Shown here piece after piece: positions 36,496-46,000 of a stretch of DNA of 64,000 bases. The DNA is from Pseudomonas fluorescens. Its GTDB lineage: Bacteria; Pseudomonadota; Gammaproteobacteria; Pseudomonadales; Pseudomonadaceae. Numbering within the stretch: the first letter of the stretch is position 1; each line of letters begins with the position of its first letter. A program made the translations under genes and the position numbers. A model generated the notes under the pieces. The model did no database searches, was not told the origin of the DNA, and saw nothing but the letters and a program-made list of their open reading frames with translations. Where the stretch lies: NCBI RefSeq assembly GCF_902497995.1, contig NZ_CABVII010000001.1, positions 124,001-188,000 of the forward strand. Direction: 5' to 3'.

Positions 36496-37494
36496 TTATG
36501 CGAGCTGGAACCCATGGGCCAGAGGGTCTTTGTCATCGACGAAAATAGTGTTGTGACCTATCACCTCAGCCCAGCCGCTGACACTTGGATTCATGCCGTC
36601 GAAGGTTCCGACCTTTACCGACGCCTCCACCTTTCCTTCGTAGATCGTACCGATCAGACTTTCGAGTCGATAAACGTCGCCGACGCTCAGCCGACCCTTT
36701 CCGAAGAGCTGCGCCATCCGGGCCGAGGTACCGGTACCGCCGGGAGAACGATCAATAGCTTTATCACCGTAGAACACGGCACAGCGTCCATGCACGGTTC
36801 TGCTCTGTGGTTTGTCACACCAGATGATGTGATGAACACCACTGATTCTGCTGTTCTCTGGATGCACTGGGTCACAAATGGCCGAGAGCGCTGCGCGCAG
36901 CTTCTGGCTCAACCCCACGATGTCAGCCGTCGTCTGCCCTTCGAATCCAGTCCAGCACTCCTGTGGTTCAACCACCGCATAGAAATTCCCGCCGTAGGCG
37001 ATGTCCACCGTAAATGTTCCAACGCCAGGTACTTCCACCACCACGTCGGCGCTGTGCAGGTAGCTGGCTACGTTGAACAAGCGAATCGACTCAACAAATT
37101 CGCCGCCCATGGCGTATTCGACATCGACCCGTCCCGCCGGTGTTTCAATGGCCAGTTTTCCCGGCTCGCGAGGTGTCACCAGGCCCTCTTCAATGACCAC
37201 GGTCGATAACCCGATGGTGCCCGCTCCGCACATCGGCAGGCAGCCGCTGACTTCGATAAACAACGCACCGAAGTCGCAGTCGTCACGTACCGATGGATAA
37301 ATAATGACGCCAGACATGATGTCGTGCCCCCGGGGCTCGAACATCAATGCGGTGCGTACCCAGTCGTGGTCACGCACGAAAATATCGCGACGTTCCGCCA
37401 TCGATACGGAGGGCATCAGCGGTGCTCCGCCCGCTACAACCCGAACCGGGTTGCCGCACGCGTGGGAATCAATGCAAAAAAAGCTGCGTCTCAT
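36496..37494 (-). CDS. Proline-racemase-family enzyme lacking the second catalytic Cys
   Basis: A 332-residue member of the proline racemase/4-hydroxyproline epimerase/trans-3-hydroxyproline dehydratase family. The first active-site Cys is present (C89 in PMCGAGTIG). The second, normally in DRSPCGTGTSA, is Gly252 (DRSPGGTGTSA). Epimerases use two Cys; dehydratases have Cys plus Thr. Cys plus Gly would not support ordinary two-base racemisation, so a dehydratase or altered reaction is likelier. It is encoded 12 bp after a betaine-type permease and in one operon with DapA-like, ALDH and FAD oxidase genes, as in hydroxyproline catabolism. Confidence 0.82.
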   Translation of the reverse strand: MRRSFFCIDSHACGNPVRVVAGGAPLMPSVSMAERRDIFVRDHDWVRTALMFEPRGHDIMSGVIIYPSVRDDCDFGALFIEVSGCLPMCGAGTIGLSTVVIEEGLVTPREPGKLAIETPAGRVDVEYAMGGEFVESIRLFNVASYLHSADVVVEVPGVGTFTVDIAYGGNFYAVVEPQECWTGFEGQTTADIVGLSQKLRAALSAICDPVHPENSRISGVHHIIWCDKPQSRTVHGRCAVFYGDKAIDRSPGGTGTSARMAQLFGKGRLSVGDVYRLESLIGTIYEGKVEASVKVGTFDGMNPSVSGWAEVIGHNTIFVDDKDPLAHGFQLA

Positions 37495-37506
37495 ACTGAT
37501 GCCCTT

Positions 37507-38355
37507 TCAAAGGAGTTTGCTGGAGGAGTGACGCTGCAACGCGCCCCGTGACAGTCGATCCAACAGCAGCGCAATAGCGACAATGGCCAGGCCCGCTCGA
37601 AGCCCCAGGCCCATCTCCATCCTGGAGAGGCCACGGGTCACTTCAGCCCCCAGACCGCCTGCCCCCACCAGACCTGCCAGCACCACCATTGCCAAGGACA
37701 TGAGAATGCATTGGTTCAGGCCTACCAACAGCGTGGGTGCGGCAGTCGGCAGTTCAATCTTGAACAGAATGTCTTTAGGTGAAGCACCTGATGCCTGGCC
37801 CAGCTCAAGGAGATCCTTGGGCAGCTGTTTGAAGGCCAGGGTCGTCAATCTGAGCATCGGCGGGATGCCGTAAACAATCGTTGCGATGATCGCGGGCACC
37901 CGCCCCAAGCTGAACAGCATCACTGCGGGGATCAGGTAAACCCAGGGCGGCACCGTTTGCATGATGTTCAGAATCGGCAGCAACGCTTCATCTACACGCT
38001 TCACCCGGGCAGCCAGAACCCCCAGCGGGAAAGCAATGGCCACCGAGATCAGGACCGCCACACTGACGAGCGCGATCGTCTGGATGGACGCGATCCAAAG
38101 GCCCGCGAACAAACAGAAAGCCAACATCACCGCGGCGAAAACAGCGACCCGCTTATTGGCAAAAAAGAACGCCGCGACGACGACAATACCGATGAACAAA
38201 TACGGATGGGGAGCAAGCAGCGCTCCCTCCACTGCACCGAGTACCGCCTCAACGACTTGGCTGATCCCTTTGAACAAACCATGTAAATTCGTGTTCAGCC
38301 AATCAACGGCAGGCGCCAGGTATTCGCCTGGAGAAAATTGAATGTGCGTTGTCAT
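37507..38355 (-). CDS. ProU-type betaine ABC transporter permease
   Basis: At 282 residues with about six membrane segments and the permease EAA-like loop (LLELGQASGASPKDILFKIELPTAAPTLLVGLNQ). This loop is the ProW-type contact site for the ATPase. Its start overlaps the stop of the preceding permease by 4 bp. The two permeases of this operon are similar in length and share the ASG...LP...P.L..G.NQ pattern, suggesting a heterodimeric channel. Substrate class inferred from family: quaternary ammonium compounds. Confidence 0.87.
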   Translation of the reverse strand: MTTHIQFSPGEYLAPAVDWLNTNLHGLFKGISQVVEAVLGAVEGALLAPHPYLFIGIVVVAAFFFANKRVAVFAAVMLAFCLFAGLWIASIQTIALVSVAVLISVAIAFPLGVLAARVKRVDEALLPILNIMQTVPPWVYLIPAVMLFSLGRVPAIIATIVYGIPPMLRLTTLAFKQLPKDLLELGQASGASPKDILFKIELPTAAPTLLVGLNQCILMSLAMVVLAGLVGAGGLGAEVTRGLSRMEMGLGLRAGLAIVAIALLLDRLSRGALQRHSSSKLL

Positions 38356-39200
38356 TGAGAAGCCCCCACCCGCGACTGTGCAGCGCTCTGCGCCAGACGA
38401 TCCAGGATCATGGTCAGAATGACGATTGCGATGGCTGCGTTGATCGACTTGGCAATATCCAAAGTACGAACTGAGCCGTAAATCGCCTCGCCCAAGCCGC
38501 CCGAACCTACAATGCCTGCAATGACAACCATGCCAAATGCCATCATCAGGCTTTGGTTAACGCCGGCCATGATGCTGGGCATGGCGAACGGCAGGCGGAT
38601 CTTGAAAAACATCTGCATACCCGTCACGCCGCTGGCATCTCCCAATTCGATGAACTCCTTGGGCGTCATGCGAATACCCAGGGAGGTCAGTCGTAGAGCT
38701 GGGGGAAGCGCGACGATAAAAGTCGCCAACAGCGCCGTGGCGGGGCCGTAGCCGAGCAGTGCAATGGCCGGTAGCAGGTAGATGTAGGGCGGCATCGTCT
38801 GAATCAAATCCAGACAAGGATCAACCACACGATCAAAGGCCGGCGCCAGACCCGCGACGACTCCCAGCGGAATGGCGACCGCCAGTGCCAACACAGTAGC
38901 GGTGAGCACCAGTGCAAGCGTACTGACTGTCTCTGGCCACAAACCGATGAGGTCGCACAGCAGCAATGCCAGACCTGAGAGAATCGCGAAGCGAACGCCG
39001 ACCACACGCCAGCCAATCAACGCCAGGACAATCGCCACGACGTAATGGGGTGGATAAGCGATACACCACAGCACGCCTCCGTAAATGCCATTGAGCACCG
39101 CATTGACGGCATCGAACACGAACTCGCCATTATCCGAAAGCCATTCCAGCCCTGTATCAATGGATGCATCGAACTGACTGGAAAAATCCGGCGTGCTCAT
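38352..39200 (-). CDS. ProU-type betaine ABC transporter permease
   Basis: 282 residues with several membrane segments (YVVAIVLALIGW, ATVLALAVAIPLGVVAG) and the EAA-like loop FIELGDASGVTGMQMFFKIRLPFAMPSIMAGVNQ. It overlaps both its neighbours by 4 bp (ATGA), the ATPase gene upstream and the second permease downstream. It should form the membrane channel with that second permease. Confidence 0.87.
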   Translation of the reverse strand: MSTPDFSSQFDASIDTGLEWLSDNGEFVFDAVNAVLNGIYGGVLWCIAYPPHYVVAIVLALIGWRVVGVRFAILSGLALLLCDLIGLWPETVSTLALVLTATVLALAVAIPLGVVAGLAPAFDRVVDPCLDLIQTMPPYIYLLPAIALLGYGPATALLATFIVALPPALRLTSLGIRMTPKEFIELGDASGVTGMQMFFKIRLPFAMPSIMAGVNQSLMMAFGMVVIAGIVGSGGLGEAIYGSVRTLDIAKSINAAIAIVILTMILDRLAQSAAQSRVGASQ

Positions 39201-40327
39201 GCAGACGCCTCCATAGCATTGGCAGTTGCTACGGGCGCCAGTTCATTGGGAATACCTTGCACGCCCCGCAGCAGATCACGGGGGGTAATGATCCCCACCA
39301 CTGTTGCGTTATCGACGACGGCCAGCGCGTCGCGCTCGGACTTCATCGTCAATCCGATCAGCTCATTGATATCGGCGTCAAGGGAGGTTTTGGTGAGCCT
39401 GGAGATGTCGCACATCGGGTGTGCTGCCTTGTAGGCCTGGACCGACGCCATGACCGAGTGAGCCTTCACCAGATGCAGTCGGGAAATGCCGGCAACAAAT
39501 TCAGCCACATAGTCGTCAGCCGGGTTGAGCACGATCTCCTCGGCGGTGCCAACCTGAATAATGGCCCCATCCTTCATGATCGCAATACGATCACCAATGC
39601 GGATCGCTTCGTCCAGGTCGTGGGTAATAAACACTGCGGACTTGCCCAGCTCCTTGGTCAGCTGGCGGAACTCATCCTGCAACTGTCGGCGAATCAGCGG
39701 ATCAAGTGCGCTGAATGGCTCATCCATCAAAATCACTTCTGGATCGGCAGTCAGTGCACGCGCCAGCCCGACCCGTTGTTGCATGCCCCCGGACAGTTCA
39801 CTGGGATAGCGCGAAGTCCACTCGCTCAATCCAACCTTCGCCAGTGCCTGCTCGGCCACTTTGTAACGTTCAGCCTTGCCCACACCCTGCACTTCCAGGC
39901 CAAACGCGGTGTTCTCAAGAACCGTACGATTAGGCAGCAAGGCAACGCTTTGAAAGACCATACCGATGTGACGCGCCCTCACCTCTCGCAGCTGTGCGGG
40001 TGACAAGGATGAAACGTCCTTGCCTTTGACCAGCACCTTCCCCGAGCTAGGGGTGATCAGCTTGTTCAGCAACCTTATAAGGGTGGATTTGCCACTGCCG
40101 GACAAACCCATGATGCAAAAGATTTCCCCGCGGCGAACCTGGAGACTGACATCGGAAACCCCGACCACGCAGCCGTAATTTTGCAGGATCTGGGTCTTTG
40201 AAAGACCCTGCTGGACAACCGCATCCATGGCTGCCGGTGCACTTTTACCGAAGATTTTCCAAACCGACTGGCAATCTACCAGCACTTCGTCAGTATTAAT
40301 TGTGGCCATTGTCATTTCGCAATCCAT
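39197..40327 (-). CDS. ProV-type betaine ABC transporter ATPase
   Basis: A 376-residue ATPase with the N-terminal KIFG..A..AM segment typical of ProV. Walker A is GLSGSGKST, the signature [15 protein letters not shown], and Walker B VILMDEPFSALDP. A C-terminal CBS-like region contains ITPRDLLRG. Three candidate ATGs (40327, 40315, 40309) lie close together and none has a decisive ribosome-binding site. It follows the binding-protein gene. It powers import of the betaine-like substrate. Confidence 0.9.
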   Translation of the reverse strand: MDCEMTMATINTDEVLVDCQSVWKIFGKSAPAAMDAVVQQGLSKTQILQNYGCVVGVSDVSLQVRRGEIFCIMGLSGSGKSTLIRLLNKLITPSSGKVLVKGKDVSSLSPAQLREVRARHIGMVFQSVALLPNRTVLENTAFGLEVQGVGKAERYKVAEQALAKVGLSEWTSRYPSELSGGMQQRVGLARALTADPEVILMDEPFSALDPLIRRQLQDEFRQLTKELGKSAVFITHDLDEAIRIGDRIAIMKDGAIIQVGTAEEIVLNPADDYVAEFVAGISRLHLVKAHSVMASVQAYKAAHPMCDISRLTKTSLDADINELIGLTMKSERDALAVVDNATVVGIITPRDLLRGVQGIPNELAPVATANAMEASA

Positions 40328-40390
40328 CGAACCAGTTGTTTGCTGGTTTCTTTAATTAATCAAAGGGCGGCAGTGGCAAACAAACAAAAC

Positions 40391-41242
40391 TCAATAGTTC
40401 TTGATATTTCCCCAACGACTTACAAGATCTGTATGGCTGTCTATCCAGCCCTTGATAGCCTCGTCCATGGTCTTGCCATCCTTGACTTCAGCATTCATTG
40501 CGGTGATGTCAGTGATGGGTACATAAACGCTGGCCATCAGTTCGCGCGCACGCGGATTGGCTTCAGCGAAGCCTTTGTGTCCGATCCAGTGATAACCCTG
40601 CAATGGTGGGAAGACCCCTTTTGGATCTTTCAAGAACTTGAGATCAAATTTCTTGGTCATCCACGAAGGATCCCAGACGGTTACCGCCACCCACTCTCTG
40701 CGGTCGACTGCCGATTTTAAAGCCGCGGTCATGGCGGAAGTACTGCCTTCGACCAGCTTGAGCTTGATGTCGTACGCTTTGACCACGTTGTTCGCGTCAC
40801 TCATCAAACCGGAACCTGGCTCGATGCCAATGATTCTGTTCCCCAGTTTTTCCGCGTTTGCATTCAGTTGTTCGATGGAGTCGATGTCTACGTAACTGGG
40901 TACTGCCATGCCCTGATAAAGACCAAAGGAGACCGGTGACAGTTTCTCGATTTTGTTCTTGTTCTTTTTCCAATAATCGGCAGCGGCGTAATCGATCTGG
41001 GATGCCAACACCTGAATATCCCCTTTGCTGAGTGCAGCGTAGGCGATACCCCACTCGGAAAACTCCACGACTTTTACGGTATACCCAGCGTTCTCAAGTA
41101 CCTTCTTGGTAATGCCGGTAATGGGCACCAAATCCTCCCAGGACATGGTACCCATTACTATGTTTTTTTCTTCTGCCTGTGCCTGCAAACTCATCATGCC
41201 CACAAGCGCGAGCGCGCAGAGCGCCTTCCAAATATTCTTCAT
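40391..41242 (-). CDS. Betaine-type periplasmic substrate-binding protein
   Basis: A 283-residue OpuAC/ProX-like protein with a clear signal peptide (MKNIWKALCALALVGMMSLQ, cleavage near AQAEE). Tryptophans in GTMSWEDL, SEWGIAYAAL and VTVWDPSW could form the aromatic cage that binds quaternary ammonium groups. It is encoded between the FAD oxidase and ATPase genes of the same operon. The abundance of Trp/Tyr supports a betaine or methylated imino acid ligand rather than an ordinary amino acid. Confidence 0.86.
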   Translation of the reverse strand: MKNIWKALCALALVGMMSLQAQAEEKNIVMGTMSWEDLVPITGITKKVLENAGYTVKVVEFSEWGIAYAALSKGDIQVLASQIDYAAADYWKKNKNKIEKLSPVSFGLYQGMAVPSYVDIDSIEQLNANAEKLGNRIIGIEPGSGLMSDANNVVKAYDIKLKLVEGSTSAMTAALKSAVDRREWVAVTVWDPSWMTKKFDLKFLKDPKGVFPPLQGYHWIGHKGFAEANPRARELMASVYVPITDITAMNAEVKDGKTMDEAIKGWIDSHTDLVSRWGNIKNY

Positions 41243-41309
41243 GGATTGTCCCGTTCTTATTAGTGACTTATTAAACGGCCTTTATAGGAAAAGCCGACGA
41301 CTTAACTTA

Positions 41310-42656
41310 CTAACCTTCTCGCCCGGCCCAAAACTCATGCCAGCGAATAACCGAACTGACGCCCAGCTTCGTTATTATCTTGGGGGGTAGCCTGCTGGGT
41401 CCTGGCCCGTGACTGAAACTGTCCAGAAAATCAGAACGTATACCCGAAGCCATTTCCGCCGCCATGACACCTGCCAGGGTGCTCTTGACCGTTCCCAACC
41501 CATTTTCGCAGCAAGCCGAATACAGGTTTTCTTCGATCTCGCCAAATGCAGCGGCGCTGTTACGGCTCAAACACAGACGGCCGGCCCAACTGAACTCCAA
41601 CGCAGTGGATTTCAATTCGGGAAAGCGGGCATCCAAGGAATGTCGCTGTTCTTTGGCAACCGCAGCTACACGCTCTGGGGTGACCTGAATACTCGGGTCA
41701 TAGGTGAACTTTGTCCGGATAACGATACGTGAGAGACCGTCTGTAGAGATTTTACGAACAGTCGCTCCCATTGGATCAGCCGGCAACAATGCCCACCTGG
41801 CTTTACCCGGCACGTCTTTCTTGAATGCATCATCACTGTACGCTGCCGTCATGGAGGCGTACGTAAAGACGTGCAACAGGCGTCCTTGATAATGGCCAAA
41901 GTCTTCAATGTGCCCGTTAACCCCCAGAATGACCTTAGGTGCGTGCACCGTGCCGTTGTGAGATCGAGCGCTCCAACCACTTCCCTGCTTGGTCAATTCA
42001 ATAATCGGAGAGCGTTCGAACAGCGTGATCTTCCCTTCGAGCCCTGCTGCCAGGTCTCTAATGTATTGCGCGGGTTGAATCATCACTGCGCCGGGCGTGT
42101 AGATCCCACCGTGGTAATAGGTGGACCCGGTGATTTCGCGCATTTGCGCCGCATCAAACATCTCGAACTTTTCGCCAATGCGCTCAAGGGATTTGGCGTA
42201 ATTGAAGTTCAGCTTCAATCCCCGATCAGTGGCGGCCGCGTTGATCTTCCCGGAAGGGTCGAAGGTATCTGGGGACATGCCGTACTCGCGTGCGGCGTCG
42301 GCGGCAAAAGCAATGGCAAAACGATTTTGCGTGATTTCCAGCGCCGTTGCAGACTCACTCGCCACGGAGTATTCCCCGGACGACAGACTGTGCGGCACAT
42401 CGATCATGAAGCCAGAGTTTCTACCCGCCGGGCCCTTGGCGACTTCATGAGCGTCGACCACAACAATGCTGTCGCCCGGGTGCAGCTGTGAAAGTCTGCG
42501 TGCGGCGGACAGTCCGGCAAAACCGGCACCGATAATCAGCCAGTCCGCCGTCACGTTTCCATCAAGCATGCGGACAGGCGCAGTGCGTGCGGAAATCGCC
42601 TCCCAACCTGAAACCCCGGTGTCTACCGGCAGGCGCTTGATGGTATGGGTGCTCAT
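41310..42656 (-). CDS. FAD-dependent amine/imino acid oxidase (DAO family)
   Basis: At 448 residues, it has the FAD motif WLIIGAGFAGLSAARRL near residue 40 and GRNSGFMIDVPHSL, the pattern of OrdL/PuuB-type DadA-family oxidases. The C-terminal ACCENGLGTVKSTLAG contributes to the flavin site. The start overlaps the aldehyde dehydrogenase stop by 4 bp. Within the operon it could act like D-hydroxyproline dehydrogenase or oxidise another secondary amine. PuuB-like gamma-glutamylputrescine oxidase is an alternative, given the adjacent PuuC-like dehydrogenase, but no puuA- or puuD-like gene is present. Confidence 0.83.
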   Translation of the reverse strand: MSTHTIKRLPVDTGVSGWEAISARTAPVRMLDGNVTADWLIIGAGFAGLSAARRLSQLHPGDSIVVVDAHEVAKGPAGRNSGFMIDVPHSLSSGEYSVASESATALEITQNRFAIAFAADAAREYGMSPDTFDPSGKINAAATDRGLKLNFNYAKSLERIGEKFEMFDAAQMREITGSTYYHGGIYTPGAVMIQPAQYIRDLAAGLEGKITLFERSPIIELTKQGSGWSARSHNGTVHAPKVILGVNGHIEDFGHYQGRLLHVFTYASMTAAYSDDAFKKDVPGKARWALLPADPMGATVRKISTDGLSRIVIRTKFTYDPSIQVTPERVAAVAKEQRHSLDARFPELKSTALEFSWAGRLCLSRNSAAAFGEIEENLYSACCENGLGTVKSTLAGVMAAEMASGIRSDFLDSFSHGPGPSRLPPKIITKLGVSSVIRWHEFWAGREG

Positions 42657-44170
42657 TTTTCGGTCTCTTCATCCGACCGATCAGACACATCGATCCAGAT
42701 GGTTTTGATTTCGGTGTACTGGTCATGGGCAAAAATGGATTTGTCCCGACCGCCGAACCCTGATTCCTTGTAGCCACCGAATGGCGTCGATGCATCGCCC
42801 TCACCAAAGCAGTTCACGGTGACGATGCCGGCGCGAATTTCCCGCGACAACTTGATTGCCCGCCGCAGGCTGGCGGTATATACCGAGGCGGCCAGGCCGT
42901 AGACCGTGTCATTGGCCAGCGTAATGGCTTCGGAGATCGTGTTGAAGGAGGTGACCGAGAGAATCGGGCCGAAGATCTCTTCCTGAAACAGACGGTTGTC
43001 TCGACCGACACCGTCAATCACGGTTGGCTCTACGAAGGCACCGTCTTTGGTCGCGCCACCGTAAACAACTTCAAGCTTCCCGGCGGTGGCGTGCTCAAGG
43101 TACGACTTCACTTTTGCGAAATGCTCTGGGCTGACCAGCGACCCTACGCGGTTTTGCGGATCGAGTGGGTCGCCCATCTTCCATTCGCGGATGTAGGCGC
43201 CCATGCGCTCCAGCAGCTCGTTTTTAACCGACGCATGGACGATCAGACGTGAAGTCGCGGAGCAGTTTTCGCCCATGTTCCAGAACGCGCCATTGACGAC
43301 ATGCTGAGCGACGAGATCCAAATCTTGGGCATCGTCCATCACCACGGCCGGATTTTTTCCGCCGCACTCAAGGACGATGCGTTTCAGGTTCGAATCGGCG
43401 GCGTAATGCAGGAAACGGCGGCCGGTCGCGGTAGAGCCGGTAAAGCTCACCATGTCGACGTCGTTATGCAAGCCAATGGGCTCGCCAACCTCTTTGCCCG
43501 TGCCGGTCACAATGTTGAGGACACCGGCGGGTATACCGGCTTCAAACGCCAGCTGAGCGACGCGCAACGTGGTCAGCGACGTTTGTTCTGCAGGTTTGAC
43601 GATGACCGAACAGCCCGCAGCGAGCGCCGGGCCGATTTTCCAAGCCAGCATCAGCAGCGGGAAGTTCCAGGGCAATACGCAGCCCACCACGCCGATCGGC
43701 TCCCGGACCACCATGGTCAGCGCGTCGCTGCCCACCGGCGCGGTGTTGTCATAAATCTTGTCGATCAGTTCCGCGTGCCAACGCAGGGTGTGGATGGTGT
43801 CCGGCACATCGACCAGCTGACACTCGCTCACAGGCTTGCCGCTGTCGAGGCTCTCGAGGACGGCCAGTTCGTGTTGATGGCTTTCAAGCAGGCTCGCAAA
43901 CTTCAGCAGAACAGCTTTGCGCTCCCTGGGAGAAATCGACCTCCATCGTCCATCCTCGAAGGCCTCCTTGGCATTACTCACCGCAACGTCGACATCCTCG
44001 GACGAACAGGCAGCGACGTCTGTCAAAAACTCACCCGTTGCCGGGTTGTTCGTGGCGAAGGTTTTGCCAGAGATCGCGGGCTTGAACGCGCCATTGATGA
44101 ACGCCTTGGATGGCAACGAAATGTCTTTGGCTAGAGCGGCATATTCGGCCTTGCTCAGAAGATCACCCAT
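42653..44170 (-). CDS. NAD(P)+-dependent aldehyde dehydrogenase
   Basis: 505 residues with VVGCVLPWNFPLLMLAWKIGPALAAG, the catalytic Glu in LECGGKNP and the nucleophile Cys in NMGENCSATSR, all intact. It resembles PuuC/betaine-aldehyde-type enzymes. In hydroxyproline catabolism the corresponding enzyme oxidises 2-oxoglutarate semialdehyde to 2-oxoglutarate, and the adjacent DapA-like enzyme would supply that semialdehyde. It overlaps the DapA-like gene by 8 bp and the FAD oxidase gene by 4 bp. Confidence 0.9.
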   Translation of the reverse strand: MGDLLSKAEYAALAKDISLPSKAFINGAFKPAISGKTFATNNPATGEFLTDVAACSSEDVDVAVSNAKEAFEDGRWRSISPRERKAVLLKFASLLESHQHELAVLESLDSGKPVSECQLVDVPDTIHTLRWHAELIDKIYDNTAPVGSDALTMVVREPIGVVGCVLPWNFPLLMLAWKIGPALAAGCSVIVKPAEQTSLTTLRVAQLAFEAGIPAGVLNIVTGTGKEVGEPIGLHNDVDMVSFTGSTATGRRFLHYAADSNLKRIVLECGGKNPAVVMDDAQDLDLVAQHVVNGAFWNMGENCSATSRLIVHASVKNELLERMGAYIREWKMGDPLDPQNRVGSLVSPEHFAKVKSYLEHATAGKLEVVYGGATKDGAFVEPTVIDGVGRDNRLFQEEIFGPILSVTSFNTISEAITLANDTVYGLAASVYTASLRRAIKLSREIRAGIVTVNCFGEGDASTPFGGYKESGFGGRDKSIFAHDQYTEIKTIWIDVSDRSDEETEK

Positions 44171-45074
44171 GGCTGGCCCCCGAAGTAATGTTGGCTACGT
44201 TGCGTTTGAGTTCAGTAATGACCGACGCGAAACTCTGCTTTTCGTCCGCTTCAAGTGGCTGCAATGGCAGGCGCACGTTACCGACTTTCAATCCGGCAAC
44301 TTCGCAGCCGTACTTGATCGACTGCACGAACTTGCCACCGTCCAGGGCATTCATCAGCGGCATCATTGCCAACATGATTTGACGGCCTTTGTCGAAGTTC
44401 TTTTCAATCACGCAGGCTTCATAAAGCGCAACGTGTTCCTTGGGCAGGAAGTTGGAACCTGCGCACACCCAACTGCGGGCGCCCCAGGCAAAAAACTCGA
44501 GGGCCTGGTCGTCCCATCCGCAGGACAAGGCGATGTTGGGGAACTGCCGGGCCAGCCTATGCACCTGGCCCATGTCGCCGGAACTTTCCTTGATGGCGAC
44601 GACGTTTTTCGATTGACTGACACGCGTGAAATACTCTTCATCCATCGAAACGCACATGCGCCCCGGATAGTTGTAAAGCATGATCGGCAGGTCCGCTGCG
44701 CGATCGATAGTGAGTGCGTGAATCGCGTTTTCCTGTGAGGTTGGCAGCGCGTAAGGCGGGGACGTGACGAGAATGGCGTCCGCTTTGATCGATTTGGCAT
44801 CCTTGGCGTACTGAACCGCATCTTCGGTACGAATCGCCCCGGTACTGACGATCAGTTGCACCCGAGTGCCGATCACATCTTTGGCGTAGGCCGCCAACTC
44901 GGTGCGTTCTTCCGAAGTCTGCGCATAATACTCGCCGGTCGACCCGCCGATAATAATGCCGTGCACCTTCGCCTCAATCAGCGACTCCAAAACTTCCGAG
45001 TACACATTCCAGTCAATCTCCCCATCAGAGTTATAAGGAGTTACTGCTGGCGTATAAATACCTTCAAATTTCAA
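44163..45074 (-). CDS. Dihydrodipicolinate-synthase-family lyase/deaminase
   Basis: A 303-residue TIM-barrel aldolase. Schiff-base Lys is in VVAIKESSGD, and the catalytic Tyr in PIMLYNYPGR. Members of the family include the 1-pyrroline-4-hydroxy-2-carboxylate deaminase of hydroxyproline degradation. The operon's racemase-family enzyme, FAD oxidase and aldehyde dehydrogenase favour that reading over lysine biosynthesis. It is the first gene of the operon. Directly upstream on the same strand is a collapsed GntR regulator gene. Confidence 0.87.
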   Translation of the reverse strand: MKFEGIYTPAVTPYNSDGEIDWNVYSEVLESLIEAKVHGIIIGGSTGEYYAQTSEERTELAAYAKDVIGTRVQLIVSTGAIRTEDAVQYAKDAKSIKADAILVTSPPYALPTSQENAIHALTIDRAADLPIMLYNYPGRMCVSMDEEYFTRVSQSKNVVAIKESSGDMGQVHRLARQFPNIALSCGWDDQALEFFAWGARSWVCAGSNFLPKEHVALYEACVIEKNFDKGRQIMLAMMPLMNALDGGKFVQSIKYGCEVAGLKVGNVRLPLQPLEADEKQSFASVITELKRNVANITSGASHG

Positions 45075-45350
45075 GATAAATGCTCCGAATGCGAGTTAGG
45101 TGGAAGATCAACGAGCGCGTCAGCCTTGATGCCTTGAGGCGCGATAAAAATCTGCATGTTTTCACGGGACAGTCCCCAATGCTCAAACACGAGATCAACT
45201 ACGGCACAGACGTCTGAACACTTCACGAACGGGCGTTCGCGAGAGACCATAACGCTCACTAATAACAACCTCGTCCAGCGCTTCATCTGGATCAAGTTCC
45301 ATTGTCAGAATCTGACGCTTCAAGTCTTGTAAAGAGCACTTTTGCTGCCT
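45071..45350 (-). pseudogene. GntR-family regulator gene with internal deletion
   Basis: The minus strand encodes a GntR helix-turn-helix: LQDLKRQILTMELDPDEALD, then EVVISERYGLSRTPVREVFR, ending at a stop at 45195-45197. In another frame directly after it comes VFEHWGLSRENMQIFIAPQG and a few more codons to 45071, which resembles a FadR-type C-terminus. The ligand-binding middle (about 130 codons) is missing. It abuts the DapA-like gene, so it was probably the operon's own regulator. Confidence 0.7.
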
Positions 45351-46000
45351 TTCACAAATGACCTCCAGAGGTTGCTTGATCGACTAGTACGGTTAACTGT
45401 TGAATCCAGACTGGCATGGGCCAAGAAGACGGTCAATAGCGTGTATTTCTGCCGCATACATTCTCAGATCGAAAAATCGACCACCGCATAAAAAAATTTC
45501 TCCTTGATATTCAATGACTTGAAACGCCGTCGCTGAGCTCATAGCTTCAATCGATAACATTTGTTTATGCATTGATCAGCGTAAAAGTTTCTTGTTGGTG
45601 CATGATTACCGTCGTAGCCTTACAACAGCGATAATTTACCGACGAATTGGCGACGAAGACTTCTCGTACACTCGTTCCATTAGTTAGGATCCCTTTGCCC
45701 GAGCTCGAATAAGGAACTGTAGAAAATATCGCTATTGATGCAAACATCGGCATTACAGAAATGTCTGCATTAGTAAGGACTGGAACGAAATGAGTGCACG
45801 GATGGCACCACCATCCAAGAAGGCACATTTTTCGTAAGGCGCTTCCCGGACGTGGCAAACCGTTCCGGTTCGCGGATTGAAGCAGCACGGTTTGATGGGC
45901 TTGCATCCACAGACGGTACTGCGAACTCAAGACCGTTTGGCCTCACCTCGCAGAGCAGGCTGAACGTGTCGCCCCCTTGGTATTTTGGAGTGTGTTGACC
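45351..46000. promoter_or_regulatory. Control region of the Rieske gene and the catabolic operon
   Basis: This 650-bp stretch separates the divergent operons. At 45554-45568 is ATAAC-ATTTG-TTTAT, containing T-N11-A, similar to the box ATAAC-ATGAC-GTTAT at 48513-48527 near the LysR gene. An open frame on the minus strand (45565-45930) has unlikely composition and is not accepted as a gene. No further remnant was recognised. Confidence 0.4.

Noticed and set aside
42653..44170. Putrescine (Puu) pathway for the ALDH and FAD oxidase genes
   Set aside because: No gamma-glutamylputrescine synthetase or hydrolase gene is present; the DapA-like, racemase-family and betaine-transport genes point elsewhere.
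45565..45930. 121-codon minus-strand frame in the Rieske upstream region
   Set aside because: Cys- and Trp-rich, no ribosome-binding site, no family; more likely noncoding control DNA.
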